Notes: generated by a model from the letters alone, not told the origin. DNA of 64,000 nt from Halostella litorea (GCF_004785955.1 NZ_SJER01000001.1:124001-188000); one strand, 5' to 3'; shown: positions 41,877 through 51,511, counted from the first letter of the stretch. Numbers and translations: made by a program.

Positions 41877-42632
41877 GTGCGCATCGAGAACAGTTTCATC
41901 CCGGTCCGCGGCGTCGGCGAGGAAACCGAGCGCCGCCTCTGGCGCGACGGCGTCACGCGCTGGGAGGCGTTCGAACCGTCCCACCTCGGCCCGACGACCG
42001 GCGAGCGCGTCGAGGAGTTCATCGCGACGGCCTGGGAGCGCCTCGACGACGGCGACGCCGGCTTCTTCGCCGAGCGGTTCCCGCAGGGGAGCCACTGGCG
42101 GCTGTACGAGAACTTCCGGTCCGACGTCTGTTACTTCGACATCGAGACGACCGGCCTCTCCCCCGAGCGCGACCGCGTGACGACGGTGAGCTTCCACCGC
42201 GACGGCGAGACCACGACGCTCGTCCGCGGCGAGAACCTCACCGCCGACGCGATCGAACGGCAGTTCGCCGGCGCCTCGCTCGTGGCGACGTTCAACGGCA
42301 AGCGGTTCGACGTGCCGTTCCTCGAAACGTCGTTCGACGTCTCCGTCGAGACGCCCCACGTCGACCTCATGTACCCCTGTCGGCAGACCGGCCTCACGGG
42401 CGGGCTGAAGGCGATCGAGCGGGACATCGGGCTCGAACGGGACCGGCCCGACATCTCCGGCGAGGACGCCGTCCGCCTCTGGCGCGAGTACGAGGCCGGC
42501 GACGACGGCGCGCTCGACACGCTCGTCTCGTACAACCGCGAGGACGCGGCGAACCTCGCCCGCCTGATGGACGCCGTCACCGAACGGCTCCACGACGACG
42601 TGTTCGAGGCCGAGCGCGCGGCCGACGCCTGA
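41877..42632 (+). CDS. RNase H-fold 3'-5' exonuclease-like protein
   Basis: A 251-residue protein of the YprB/RNase_H_2 type. An N-terminal about 80-residue segment precedes the exonuclease fold, whose metal-binding DxE motif is Asp88 and Glu90 in CYFDIETTGLSPERD; later acidic residues lie in TFNGKRFDVPFL, TPHVDLMYPCRQ and YNREDAANLARLM. Likely activity is 3'-5' exonuclease on DNA or RNA, with no ATPase or helicase domain attached. The start is GTG at 41877, supported by the frame. It precedes the binding-protein gene by 48 bp. Confidence 0.82.
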   Translation: MRIENSFIPVRGVGEETERRLWRDGVTRWEAFEPSHLGPTTGERVEEFIATAWERLDDGDAGFFAERFPQGSHWRLYENFRSDVCYFDIETTGLSPERDRVTTVSFHRDGETTTLVRGENLTADAIERQFAGASLVATFNGKRFDVPFLETSFDVSVETPHVDLMYPCRQTGLTGGLKAIERDIGLERDRPDISGEDAVRLWREYEAGDDGALDTLVSYNREDAANLARLMDAVTERLHDDVFEAERAADA

Positions 42633-42680
42633 CTCGTCACGTCACCAACCGTTATTGTCCCCCCGCCTGATCGGGGGCGT

Positions 42681-45047
42681 ATGGATCCGACGGACCCGAC
42701 GCTGTCGCGTCGCCGATTACTGCAGGCGACGGCCGGTACCGCGGCCGCCGCGGGGCTGGCCGGCCGCGGCGTCGCCGACGCCCGAACCGCCTCCGCCCCA
42801 CCCGGAACCGACGTTCTGCGCCTGGTCGGCGAGCGTCTCCGGAGTCTCGACCCCGTCGCCGCCAGCCGCCGGACCGCGCTGGAGGTCGTCACGCAGGTGT
42901 TCGACACGCTGACGGAGTTCTCCGACGGCGAGACCGGGCCGGAACCGCTGCTCGCCCGCAGCGTCGAGACGAGCAACGACGGCCGGACCGTCCGGATCGA
43001 ACTGGAGCAGGGGGTCCGGTTCCACGACGGGCAGGCCCTCACCGCCGGCGACGTCGTGTACACCTTCGAGCGGGTCGCCCAGTCGAGCGCGTCGGGCTAT
43101 CGGAGTTTGCTGCTCGACGACATGGGCGTCGCCCACCGCACCGACGGCGGCGACTACGTGCCGGGGTCGCTGGCCGTCTCCGCGGAGTCGTCGGAGGTCG
43201 TGACGATGCAACTCGAGTCCCCCTTCCACTCCGTCCGGGAACTGCTCGCGATGCCGTGGTTCTCGATCGTTCCCGAGGGACTCGTCGGCGACGTCGAGGG
43301 GTACGGCGGGAAGATGACCCAGGAGGAGTTCGCACAGTACCCCGTCGGCTGCGGGCCGTTCGCGTTCGAACGCTGGAACTCGGGGAGCGAAATCCAGGTG
43401 CGCCGATGGGACGAGTACCACGGGAGGGTTCCGTCCGTCGAGGCGGTCAACTGGCGGATCATCCGCGACGACGACGCGAGGTACACGTACTCGGTGCTAA
43501 ACGAGCGCGCACACGAGGTCGACGTGCCCCGGTCACAGTTCGATTCCGGGAAGGTGTCCGTCGACCGCACCGACGACCGCGGCCGGCACATCGGGACGTA
43601 CGGCCCGCTGGAGAACGGCCGGACGGCCGAGTACTTCTCGGTGCCCGACCTGCTCACCTACTACGTCGGGTTCAACCAGGAGAGCACGCGTCCAGCGGGC
43701 AGGAAGGCGTTCGCGCACGTCCTCAACCAGACGGCGGTGGCACGGGACCTGTTCGACGGCCCCGCCCGCCCCGCCGCTCACCTCAGCCCGCCGAACCTCT
43801 TCCGGGACAACGCGGCCGGTTACCGCGAGCACGCCAAGGAGTACCCGTACGGCATCAACGAGACGCGGATCGACCGCGCGCGGGCGGTCATGGAGGACGC
43901 GGGGTACAGCGAAAACGACCCCTACGAACTGGAGTTCGCCATATACCCGTCGGACGTCTGGCGCGACGTCGGACAGATCGTCCGCGACCAGCTTCAGTCC
44001 GCCCACGTCGACGTCACGCTGGAGCAGATGGGGTTCACTACGCTCACGGAGCGGGGGCGCAACGGCGACCTCGAAGCGTACGCGCTCGGGTGGGGAGCCA
44101 ACTACCCGGCCGCGCCCGATTTCCTCCAGAACCTCGCGCCCGAAAACACGGACACGTCCGCCGGTTCGGCGATATCGTTCGCCGACTGGTCCGGGACGGA
44201 CGCCGCCGAGGAGGCCGCACAGGCCTGGGAGTACATCCAGCGGGAGCCCGAGCCGAACCCCGAAGCGTTCGTCGTGATGGAGCGGATGAACTGGGAGGAC
44301 GTGGTCCTGCTGCCCGTCTTCCACCCGGCGATCGAGACGATGTGGGACGGCACGCTCGACGTGCCGATGCACGGCTCCGTCGGGCGACAGAAGTACAACA
44401 CCGTCACCGAGCCCGGGGGCGGCGGTGGAGGTGGGGGCGGTGGCGGCGGGGGCGACGATACCGGCGGCGGTACCGATGACGGGGGAGACGGCCAGGCCGG
44501 CGGTGGCGGCAGGGCGGGAGTGACGGTGGAGTTCACCGACGACTACCAGATGTCGCCCGAGGAGGTCGTAATCGAGCCCGGGACGACCGTCAGGTTCGAG
44601 TGGGCGGGCGGCGGCTCCCACAATCTCGTGGTCGAGAGCCAGCCGGACGGGGCGAACTGGACGGGTCAGGAACCCCTCGAAGACGAGGGGTACGTCTACG
44701 AACACACGTTCGAGGTGCCCGGCGTGTACGAGTACCACTGCGCGCCCCACGAGTCGCTCGGCGAGGAAGGGGTCATCCGCGTCGTGGAGGAACAGGGGAC
44801 GGCCAGCGGGGGCGGCGGCGACGGGAGCGACGGCACCGCGACCGCAGTCGAGCCCACTGCCACGACCGACGGACCGGCGTCCGACGGCGGATCAGGCGAC
44901 ACCGACGGGAACGAGTCCGGCAACGGGTCCGCCGAGTTCGCCGGCGACTCGCAGGAGATGCCCGGCTTCGGGGTCGGCAGTGCGCTGACAGCACTCGCGG
45001 CCGGCGGCGCGATCCGGTGGCTCGCAGGCGAGGACGACGAGGAGTAA
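42681..45047 (+). CDS. Peptide-type ABC binding protein fused to a blue-copper domain
   Basis: A 788-residue secreted protein. It has a Tat signal (SRRRLLQATAGTAAAAGLAG), a family 5 solute-binding domain for peptides or metals (about 40-560), then a 30-residue poly-Gly/Asp linker and a halocyanin-like cupredoxin domain (about 612-706). The copper ligands His647, Cys687 and His690 are present, but the axial Met of halocyanins (in the GM.G turn) is Glu695 here. A Ser/Thr/Gly spacer and PGF-CTERM-like end (EMPGFGVGSALTALAA) indicate membrane anchoring. Such a fusion suggests electron transfer coupled to transport, or anchoring by the cupredoxin. No permease genes are adjacent. Confidence 0.85.
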   Translation: MDPTDPTLSRRRLLQATAGTAAAAGLAGRGVADARTASAPPGTDVLRLVGERLRSLDPVAASRRTALEVVTQVFDTLTEFSDGETGPEPLLARSVETSNDGRTVRIELEQGVRFHDGQALTAGDVVYTFERVAQSSASGYRSLLLDDMGVAHRTDGGDYVPGSLAVSAESSEVVTMQLESPFHSVRELLAMPWFSIVPEGLVGDVEGYGGKMTQEEFAQYPVGCGPFAFERWNSGSEIQVRRWDEYHGRVPSVEAVNWRIIRDDDARYTYSVLNERAHEVDVPRSQFDSGKVSVDRTDDRGRHIGTYGPLENGRTAEYFSVPDLLTYYVGFNQESTRPAGRKAFAHVLNQTAVARDLFDGPARPAAHLSPPNLFRDNAAGYREHAKEYPYGINETRIDRARAVMEDAGYSENDPYELEFAIYPSDVWRDVGQIVRDQLQSAHVDVTLEQMGFTTLTERGRNGDLEAYALGWGANYPAAPDFLQNLAPENTDTSAGSAISFADWSGTDAAEEAAQAWEYIQREPEPNPEAFVVMERMNWEDVVLLPVFHPAIETMWDGTLDVPMHGSVGRQKYNTVTEPGGGGGGGGGGGGGDDTGGGTDDGGDGQAGGGGRAGVTVEFTDDYQMSPEEVVIEPGTTVRFEWAGGGSHNLVVESQPDGANWTGQEPLEDEGYVYEHTFEVPGVYEYHCAPHESLGEEGVIRVVEEQGTASGGGGDGSDGTATAVEPTATTDGPASDGGSGDTDGNESGNGSAEFAGDSQEMPGFGVGSALTALAAGGAIRWLAGEDDEE

Positions 45048-45082
45048 CGCCGTCGCTGTTCGGGACAGCGCCGTGAGAACTT

Positions 45083-45091
45083 TGCGAGGGA
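45083..45091 (+). repeat. Short copy of the tRNA-Leu 3' end
   Basis: TGCGAGGGA at 45083-45091 exactly repeats the tRNA-Leu 3' end at 45148-45156, 65 nt away, and a partial GCGAGGG occurs again at 45124-45130. Short repeats of a tRNA 3' end are a classic integration footprint, but nine bases is too short to be certain. Confidence 0.3.
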
Positions 45092-45147
45092 AGATCGCCC
45101 CGAAGGGACGGTCTTCCGCACTAGCGAGGGCCCGCGTGGGCCGGCAG

Positions 45148-45231
45148 TGCGAGGGATGCGATTTGAACGCATGGACCCCTACGGGAGCGGATCTTGAGTC
45201 CGCCGCCGTTTCCTGGCTTGGCTACCCTCGC
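45148..45231 (-). tRNA. tRNA-Leu (anticodon CAA)
   Basis: The 84-nt gene is on the minus strand. The acceptor arm is GCGAGGG (45231-45225) pairing with CCCTCGC near the 3' end, followed by discriminator A. The anticodon stem-loop GCGGA-CTCAAGA-TCCGC gives anticodon CAA, reading UUG leucine codons. The T arm has the conserved GTTCAAATC, and the long variable arm marks a class II tRNA. No CCA is encoded and no intron is seen. It lies between the binding-protein gene and the restriction-modification gene. Confidence 0.93.
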
Positions 45232-45333
45232 ACGCAGTCGGGTCGAACGCCCTCGTAGTGGTTTAAGGCTCCGGTTTGGGCTCGATGCGGGTCGACACAA
45301 TGCTTTTTACCGGGCGGCCGTCTCGGGGGAAGC

Positions 45334-48300
45334 ATGTCGGATACGGCCGGGTTTCGTGACGCCCTCCACGGGATCGCGTCGCGCCTCCACGCGGACATGA
45401 GCGAAACGGACGTGGCGAACGCGTTCCTCAACGAGGACTTCTACGGCCGCCTCGGCTACGACGGTGCCGGCCACGACCTCCGCAGCGAGTGGACGCTCCC
45501 GGACGACCGACGCCCCGACTACGTCACGCTCGACGCGAACGAGTCCGCCACCGCCGTCTACGAGTTCAAAACGACCGGGCGGGACCTCGACCCGCACGAC
45601 GACCAGCTGTTTCACTACGTGGACGAACTCAAGGCCGACTACGGCGTCCTCACGAACGGCGACGAACTCCGCCTGTACCGCCGGGACGGGCGGACGCATC
45701 TCCTCACCGTCGCGCTGGAAGACGCGACCGAGGGCGACGCCGCCGACCTCGAAGCGGCGCTTCGGAAACCGGAGTGGGACGTCACGGACCCGGACAGCGT
45801 CGACGAGTTCCTCGACCGCCTCGACGAGGTGGCGCTCGACGGCCAGCTCGGCCGGGAACACTTCTTCGAGACGTTCCGCCTGGAGGAGAACAGCCCCTTC
45901 GCCGACCTCGTGACGGCGATGATGGACCTGCTCGCTGAGCTCAGGGACGAGCGGGACGCGAAGTTCGTCACGGGGGCCTACGACTTCTGGGAGGCCAGTT
46001 ACGCCAGCGTCCCCGAGGACGTCCCGGAGTCGTGGGAGCCGTTCGTCGACGGTGAGGGCTCGCTCCGGGACTTCATGTTCTGTCTGGAGTCCGGGCACGC
46101 CCTGCTGGCCCGCCTCCTCCTGGCGAAGGCGACCGACGACCACGACTTCTTCCCGCACAGCAAGGGGCTCCGGCGGTACGTCGACGAACTCGGCGGGTTC
46201 GACGGACGCATCGACCTCGACGCCTACCCCATCGCGGCCAACGGGATGATCGAGGACATGCGAAACCAGCTCGTCGAGAGCCCGTTCGAGGACGACATCT
46301 TCGTCTGGTGGACGGACGGCTACGGCGAGCAGACCGCCAGCCAGCACGCGAACCACTACTCGCGGTTCCGCGACGTGGCCGAGGGCGGGAGCGACGTGAC
46401 CCGCGTGAGCACGGCGACCCGGGAGCGGTTCAGCCGCGCCATCGCACACGTCGCCTTCGCCGTGCTGAAGTTCGACTTTTCCCGGATCGAGGGCGACCCG
46501 CTCGGCAACCTCTACCAGCGGTACTTCGACCCGGAGACGCGGAAGGCCCTCGGGGAGTTCTACACCCCGCAGGCGGTCGCCGAGTACATCATGGACAGCG
46601 TGGACTACGACGTGGGCGTCTCCGGGGGGCGCCTCGTCGACCCCTCCTGTGGCTCCGGGACGTTCCTCGTCGAGGCGGTCGACCGCTACCTCGACGACGT
46701 GCGCCGGTACGACGACGACCCGGACTGGGCCGACCGCCTCACCGAACTGTGCACGCACCCCCACATCGTCGGCCTCGACGTCCACCCGTTCGCGGTGTTG
46801 ATGGCCCAGATCCGGTTTCTGGTCGCCGTCCTCCCCGAGTACCGCGAGGCGAAGCGGGACGACGAGTCGTTCACCATCCGCCGGCTGCCGATCTTCCGAA
46901 CCGACACCCTCCGCAACGAGCGCGAGTTGACGGGCGTGGAGGTCGGCGACGGGGACCAGACGCAGATGACGCTCGACGCGGTCACGGAGGACGGCCGGGA
47001 CGTGAAAATCCCCGTGCCCCTCCCCATCGAGGTCGACGACGGCGAGGTGGCCGACGCCGACCGGGAGGACGGGTTCCTCGTCCAGCGGGTTCGGATGCCG
47101 CGGTACGACACGGTCAGGACGTCGGCGGGCGTCCGGAACTTCGGGGAGTACTACGCCGCCCTGCAGGGCGTGCTCGACGTCGTGAAGTTCCACATGCGCG
47201 AGGGCCGCTGGGAGTACGAGGGCGGCCTCGAGGAGGGCATCCACCGCTACACGACCCGCGAGTACGACGGCGTGGCGGACTTCTTCGAGCCGTACGTCGA
47301 CGACGTGCTCGGGACGGTTCGGTATCTCCGCGACGAACACGGGGACGGCCGCCTGTTCAAGATGTTCGAGGACACCGTGCTCGCGCTCGTCGTCAAGAAC
47401 TACATGGAGTACGACTACGTCGTCGGGAACCCCCCGTACGTGAACATCAAGGGCATCCCCGACGCCCGACAGGAGACGTACGAGCGCCTCTACCGCTCGG
47501 CCTACGGCAGGTACGACCTCTACGTGCTCTTTCTCGAACGCGGGCTCGGGATGCTCTCGGCGGACGGTCGGCTGGGGTTCATCACGCCGAACAAGTTCAC
47601 GCGGTCGAACTACGGCAAGGAGATCCGGCGGATCATCGCCGAGGAGTACTCCCTCGCGTCGTACGTGGAGTTCGGCGACGTGGACGTGTTCGACGACGCG
47701 ACCAACTTCGCCTGCATCCTCACCGTCGACCGGGACGGGAGCCGCACCGAGACGCCGTACGCGAAAGTGCACAGGGGGAGCGACGGCGTTCTGCAGGACG
47801 TCCGGGACCGCCTCGGGGCGGCGGAGACGGTCACCGAGGAACTGGAGCTGTCGACGTTCCCGACCGACCGGCTCGGCGCCGACAGCTGGCGGTTCACGCC
47901 GGCGTCGGTCAGGTCGGTCGCCGAGAAACTCGACCGGAACGCCGCCACCGCCGTGGGGGACGTCTGTCTGGGCATCAGGCAGGGCGTCTCGTCGGGCGGC
48001 GACGATGCCTTCGTCGTCGACGAATCGGAGATAGCCGAACACGACCTTGAGCGGGACCTCCTCCTGCCGATCGTCCGCGGCAAGCACGTCCGGCGGTGGG
48101 CGGTCGAGTGGGACGGCGAGTACGCGGTCTACCCCTACGACGAGCGGGGCGAACTGGTCGACCTGTCGAACTACCCGAACACGAAAGCCTACCTCGACTC
48201 GATGGCGGACTACCTCGCGGACCGGTACTGCGTCGACACGGGGTCGAAGGGGATCTACGAGTACGACGGGGTGCGCCCGAAGTCGGTGTACGAGGGCGAT

Positions 48301-49065
48301 TTCCGGATCCCCACGCCCGACATGAGCACGGAGAACAACTTCGCACACGCCGAGGGGTTCCGCTGCTTCAAGAACACGTCGTACGTGGCCACGTTCGACG
48401 ACGACGCGGCGTACTCCGAGATGGAGCTACTGGGGCTGCTCAACAGTTCGGCCGCGGAGTTCGTCGTCAAACAGACCAGCCCCCCGCTCCGCGGGCGGCC
48501 GTTCAGGTACCGGTACAAGACGCAGTACGTCGACGCGATCCCGCTGCCGGAACCCGGCTCCGGCGTCGCCGACCTCGCGCGGGAGGCCGTCGAGCACGAC
48601 CGGCTTCGGAAGAAGGTCGCGTCGTTCCCCGGGGCGTACCTCGACGACTTCGACGGGGAACTCGGGTACGTCGACTACGAGTGGCGGACGCGCCGGACCC
48701 CCGTGGACGCGGCGGTCGAGGAGACGGACGACGGACGGTTCGCCGTCACGGCCGGCCGCACCGACGAGATCACCGCGCCGCTGCTGGACCGCGGGGACCG
48801 CGACGAGCGTCGGCTCCGGGCGCGGTACGTCCGCGCCGCCGTCGACGGCCGGGACGTGAGCGAGGGCGAGACGCGGACGATCCCGATCCCCGAGACCCGG
48901 GACGACGTGGAACGGCTGCTCGACGCGCTTGCGGCCGACCGGCGAGCGGTCAAGGAGACGAGCGTCGACGCCCTCGAAGCCGAGATAGACCGGCTGGTGT
49001 ACGACGCGTTCGACCTCTCCGAGGAGGACCGGGCCGTCGTCGAGCGGTACCTCGACGTGTTCTGA
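45334..49065 (+). CDS. Type IIG (Eco57I-like) restriction-modification enzyme
   Basis: A 1243-residue single-chain enzyme. The N-terminus carries a PD-(D/E)xK nuclease pattern (Asp62, then Glu77-x-Lys79 in VYEFKTTGR). The methylase core has motif I (DPSCGSGTFLVEA, Asp436) and motif IV NPPY at 699-702, the amino-methyltransferase tetrad that makes N6-methyladenine. Residues about 830-1080 are the target-recognition domain (KNTSYVATF and surrounding), and the end is helical. Such solitary enzymes cut and methylate using one polypeptide; specificity cannot be read from sequence. CTTTTTA lies about 25 nt before the ATG. No specificity or helicase gene is adjacent, but a tRNA-Leu is immediately upstream. 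Confidence 0.85.
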   Translation: MSDTAGFRDALHGIASRLHADMSETDVANAFLNEDFYGRLGYDGAGHDLRSEWTLPDDRRPDYVTLDANESATAVYEFKTTGRDLDPHDDQLFHYVDELKADYGVLTNGDELRLYRRDGRTHLLTVALEDATEGDAADLEAALRKPEWDVTDPDSVDEFLDRLDEVALDGQLGREHFFETFRLEENSPFADLVTAMMDLLAELRDERDAKFVTGAYDFWEASYASVPEDVPESWEPFVDGEGSLRDFMFCLESGHALLARLLLAKATDDHDFFPHSKGLRRYVDELGGFDGRIDLDAYPIAANGMIEDMRNQLVESPFEDDIFVWWTDGYGEQTASQHANHYSRFRDVAEGGSDVTRVSTATRERFSRAIAHVAFAVLKFDFSRIEGDPLGNLYQRYFDPETRKALGEFYTPQAVAEYIMDSVDYDVGVSGGRLVDPSCGSGTFLVEAVDRYLDDVRRYDDDPDWADRLTELCTHPHIVGLDVHPFAVLMAQIRFLVAVLPEYREAKRDDESFTIRRLPIFRTDTLRNERELTGVEVGDGDQTQMTLDAVTEDGRDVKIPVPLPIEVDDGEVADADREDGFLVQRVRMPRYDTVRTSAGVRNFGEYYAALQGVLDVVKFHMREGRWEYEGGLEEGIHRYTTREYDGVADFFEPYVDDVLGTVRYLRDEHGDGRLFKMFEDTVLALVVKNYMEYDYVVGNPPYVNIKGIPDARQETYERLYRSAYGRYDLYVLFLERGLGMLSADGRLGFITPNKFTRSNYGKEIRRIIAEEYSLASYVEFGDVDVFDDATNFACILTVDRDGSRTETPYAKVHRGSDGVLQDVRDRLGAAETVTEELELSTFPTDRLGADSWRFTPASVRSVAEKLDRNAATAVGDVCLGIRQGVSSGGDDAFVVDESEIAEHDLERDLLLPIVRGKHVRRWAVEWDGEYAVYPYDERGELVDLSNYPNTKAYLDSMADYLADRYCVDTGSKGIYEYDGVRPKSVYEGDFRIPTPDMSTENNFAHAEGFRCFKNTSYVATFDDDAAYSEMELLGLLNSSAAEFVVKQTSPPLRGRPFRYRYKTQYVDAIPLPEPGSGVADLAREAVEHDRLRKKVASFPGAYLDDFDGELGYVDYEWRTRRTPVDAAVEETDDGRFAVTAGRTDEITAPLLDRGDRDERRLRARYVRAAVDGRDVSEGETRTIPIPETRDDVERLLDALAADRRAVKETSVDALEAEIDRLVYDAFDLSEEDRAVVERYLDVF

Positions 49066-49252
49066 TCCGCCGCGGCCGGGCCGCGTCGCCGTTCTGCAGT
49101 CATCGGCACCCACCCGGGCGGGAAACCAGGGATTACGCCGACAGCGTCACGTTTCGAACAGGGGTTGGCGGTCGTTACTCGGCCCCCGCCGCGGCGTCGA
49201 TAGGCCTTGGCTGTCGATAACGAAGTGGCGACGCGGCGTAGCGGCCGACGCG

Positions 49253-49600
49253 ATGTCCCTGACCGAGATCAGCCACCTGGACGGAAAGATGGCGGAGTGC
49301 ATCGACAACTGCTTCGAGGCCGCGCAGGCCTGCGAGTGGTGCGCCGACGAGTGCGCCGGCGAGGGCGAGGAGATGGCCGAGTGCCTGCGGCTCTGCCGCG
49401 ACGTCGCGGACCTGACGACCATGCACGCGCGGTTCATGGCCCGGAACTCGGCGTACAGCGACGAGCTAGCCGAGACCTGCGCCGACGCCTGCGAGGCGTG
49501 TGCCGACGAGTGCGAGCGACACGACGCCGAGCACTGTCAGGTCTGTGCCGAGACGCTCCGGGAGTGCGCCCAGACCTGCCGGGAGATGGCGGGCGCGTAA
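49253..49600 (+). CDS. Four-helix, Cys-rich copper-storage-like protein (DUF326)
   Basis: A 115-residue protein with 15 cysteines, most in CxxxC spacing along helices (positions 16, 20, 27, 30, 34, 44, 48, 76, 80, 83, 87, 95, 98, 105, 109). This is the hallmark of the DUF326 four-helix-bundle family, whose studied members (Csp) bind many Cu(I) ions. Here the start lacks a signal peptide, so it would be cytosolic. A copper-buffering role fits the copper-related genes elsewhere in the window, which is inference. The next gene on the opposite strand begins 4 bp beyond its stop. Confidence 0.85.
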   Translation: MSLTEISHLDGKMAECIDNCFEAAQACEWCADECAGEGEEMAECLRLCRDVADLTTMHARFMARNSAYSDELAETCADACEACADECERHDAEHCQVCAETLRECAQTCREMAGA

Positions 49601-49603
49601 CGG

Positions 49604-50305
49604 TCACCCGGCGGTCGTCCCGTCGCCGTCGGCCGCGTATTCGACGGTCTCGACGCCCGGCAGGTCGTGGAGGCCGGCGAGCGACTCGACCTCGTGGGTC
49701 GGGTCGACCGAGAGCGACCCGTCGCGGTGGGGGCGGTGGAGGTACGCCGAGTCGATGCCGGCGTTGGCGGCGGCGGTCACGTCGCTCTCGCTGTCGCCGA
49801 CGAACAGCGCGCGGCCGGCGTCCAGGTCGGCGAGCGCGCGCTCGACGTAGTGGGGGTCCGGCTTCTTCCGGTCGAGGTCCGCGACCGTCGGCTGGCGGCC
49901 GTAGTACGTCCCGAAGCGGTCCGCGAGGTCGAAGTGATCCAGCACGAACTCGATCGTCGCGTGCTGGTTCACGCTGACGATCCCGAGGTCGTGGTCCAGC
50001 GCGTCGATGGCGGACACGTCGTCGTACAGCGTCTTCTCGCCGGCCAGTATCGCCTCGCGCTGGGCGGCCGACGCGGTCTCGTCGCGGAGCCGCCAGAACT
50101 CGTCGCGGTCGAGGCCGTACTCGGCACAGAGGCCGTCGAGCCAGTCCGCCGTGACGCCGAGGGCCAGCCCCTCGACGTGGCGGTCGGGGGGCGACTCGAC
50201 GCCGGCGTGGGCGAACGTCTCGCGGGCGGCGTCGTGGAGCAGGTCGCGGCCGGGCGGCGTCGTGATCACGCCGTCGTGGTCCAGCAGGATCGCGTCGTAC
50301 GACAT
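49604..50305 (-). CDS. HAD-family hydrolase
   Basis: A 233-residue protein with the four HAD motifs: [11 protein letters not shown] (nucleophile Asp9 and Asp11), [23 protein letters not shown] (Lys) and [17 protein letters not shown]. This is a phosphatase-type haloacid-dehalogenase-like enzyme of unknown substrate. The frame continues 4 codons to a GTG at 50317, but the ATG at 50305 is preferred. It ends 4 bp from the stop of the convergent Cys-rich gene. Confidence 0.88.
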   Translation of the reverse strand: MSYDAILLDHDGVITTPPGRDLLHDAARETFAHAGVESPPDRHVEGLALGVTADWLDGLCAEYGLDRDEFWRLRDETASAAQREAILAGEKTLYDDVSAIDALDHDLGIVSVNQHATIEFVLDHFDLADRFGTYYGRQPTVADLDRKKPDPHYVERALADLDAGRALFVGDSESDVTAAANAGIDSAYLHRPHRDGSLSVDPTHEVESLAGLHDLPGVETVEYAADGDGTTAG

Positions 50306-50415
50306 CGGTGTTGTCACCGATCCGGGGGTCGCCCACTTCGGTGCGTCGATCCGGGGTGGAGGCCGCCCGCGGCCTCGCCGGAGGAGTTACCCGCGTCCGG
50401 GGCGACGGTTCGGGC

Positions 50416-50895
50416 ATGGACGACCACACGCGGGACCCCAGCGTCGGCCCGCCGGCCGGGGACCCGACGGGGTGGCGCGACGACGGCCAGTGGGAGCACG
50501 CCACGCTCCGGCGGGCGACGGTCCACGGCGTGCGCCTGTACAACGCCGGCGAGTTCCACGAATCCCACGACTGCTTCGAGGACGAGTGGTACAACTACGG
50601 CCGCGGGACGACCGAGAGCAAGTTCCTCCACGGGATGGTGCAGGTCGCCGCCGGCGCGTACAAGCACTTCGACTTCGAGGACGACGACGGGATGCGTTCG
50701 CTGTTCGACACCGCGCTCCAGTACTTCCACGGCGTGCCCCGCGACTTCTACGGCGTCGACCTGCCCGAGGTGCGGACGACGCTCACGAACGCTCTGAACG
50801 ACCCCGAGGCGCTCCACGGCTGGCGGATACCGCTCGACGGCGACCGGCCGTCGGCGCACGACGAGGACTTCGCGTACGCGGCGGCGCTGGAGTAG
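50416..50895 (+). CDS. DUF309 family protein
   Basis: A 159-residue protein. The DUF309 hallmark [20 protein letters not shown] is present, with the acidic/His cluster followed by [17 protein letters not shown]. The function of the family is unknown, though a metal site formed by these His/Glu residues is plausible. The frame is open upstream, but the ATG at 50416 is a good start. It is divergent from the HAD gene. Confidence 0.75.
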   Translation: MDDHTRDPSVGPPAGDPTGWRDDGQWEHATLRRATVHGVRLYNAGEFHESHDCFEDEWYNYGRGTTESKFLHGMVQVAAGAYKHFDFEDDDGMRSLFDTALQYFHGVPRDFYGVDLPEVRTTLTNALNDPEALHGWRIPLDGDRPSAHDEDFAYAAALE

Positions 50896-50911
50896 CCGGG
50901 CCGGGGACCGC

Positions 50912-51511
50912 TCAGACCCCGAGCCACTCGTCGTTTCGGACCTCGTACCCGTGCTCCCGGCAGAACTCCGCCGCCCGGCGGCGGACGCGCCGCGAGTCCG
51001 GGACCTTCCCCTTTTCGTCGACCCGGTCGACGAGCCAGTCCGCGATCGCCCGGACGCCTTCGTCGTCATCGTCGGCGTCGACCGCCTTGAGCGCCCGGAA
51101 CGTCTTCTCGTAGGCCTCGCGCTGTGACCGGCCGAGCGACGCGTTCGGGAGGCGGTCGACGGCCTCGACGACGCGTTTCATCGCCGCGGCGACCGTCGGG
51201 CGCTGGACCCGGGTCCGAACCGCCTCTGGCGACTCGAACGCCTCCGCGTCGGTCGCCGGAACGACGTCCTCGACGGTCACGGTCCCGTCCGCCGACTCGA
51301 TGGTGCGGTCGCCGACGGCCGCGACGACGTCGCGGCCGGTCGCCGGGAACGTCAGGGAGTCGAGTTCCGCTTCGAGGTCGCCGAGTTCCCGCTCGTCGAC
51401 CGGCGGTTCGGTCTCGTCCGACCGCTCCAGTTCGATGGCGAGGTCCCGCTTCCGCTGTCGGCGCTCGGCGTCCCGTGCTTGCTTATCTCGGCCGGACTTG
51501 TCGTCTGCCAT
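50912..51511 (-). CDS. DUF5789-like haloarchaeal protein
   Basis: A 199-residue protein: a charged Arg/Lys/Asp-rich N-terminus (DKQARDAERRQRKRDLAIEL), then LEAELDSLTFPATGRDVVAA and a C-terminal domain RRVRRRAAEFCREHGYEVRN. The LTFPATG...IESADGTVTVEDVV block resembles DUF5789 as I recall it. Function unknown. The start ATG at 51511 is preferred to an open frame that continues 46 codons upstream. Confidence 0.65.
   Translation of the reverse strand: MADDKSGRDKQARDAERRQRKRDLAIELERSDETEPPVDERELGDLEAELDSLTFPATGRDVVAAVGDRTIESADGTVTVEDVVPATDAEAFESPEAVRTRVQRPTVAAAMKRVVEAVDRLPNASLGRSQREAYEKTFRALKAVDADDDDEGVRAIADWLVDRVDEKGKVPDSRRVRRRAAEFCREHGYEVRNDEWLGV

Noticed and set aside
44411-44520. Tandem GGC/GGG run that looks like a repeat or CRISPR-like tract
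   Set aside because: It is a single in-frame poly-Gly/Asp linker inside the binding-protein fusion, with no repeat-spacer periodicity.
45121-45147. GGCCC-GCGT-GGGCC hairpin next to tRNA-Leu as a terminator
   Set aside because: The stem is only 5 bp and lacks a T-run in the direction of tRNA transcription, so it is not listed as a terminator.
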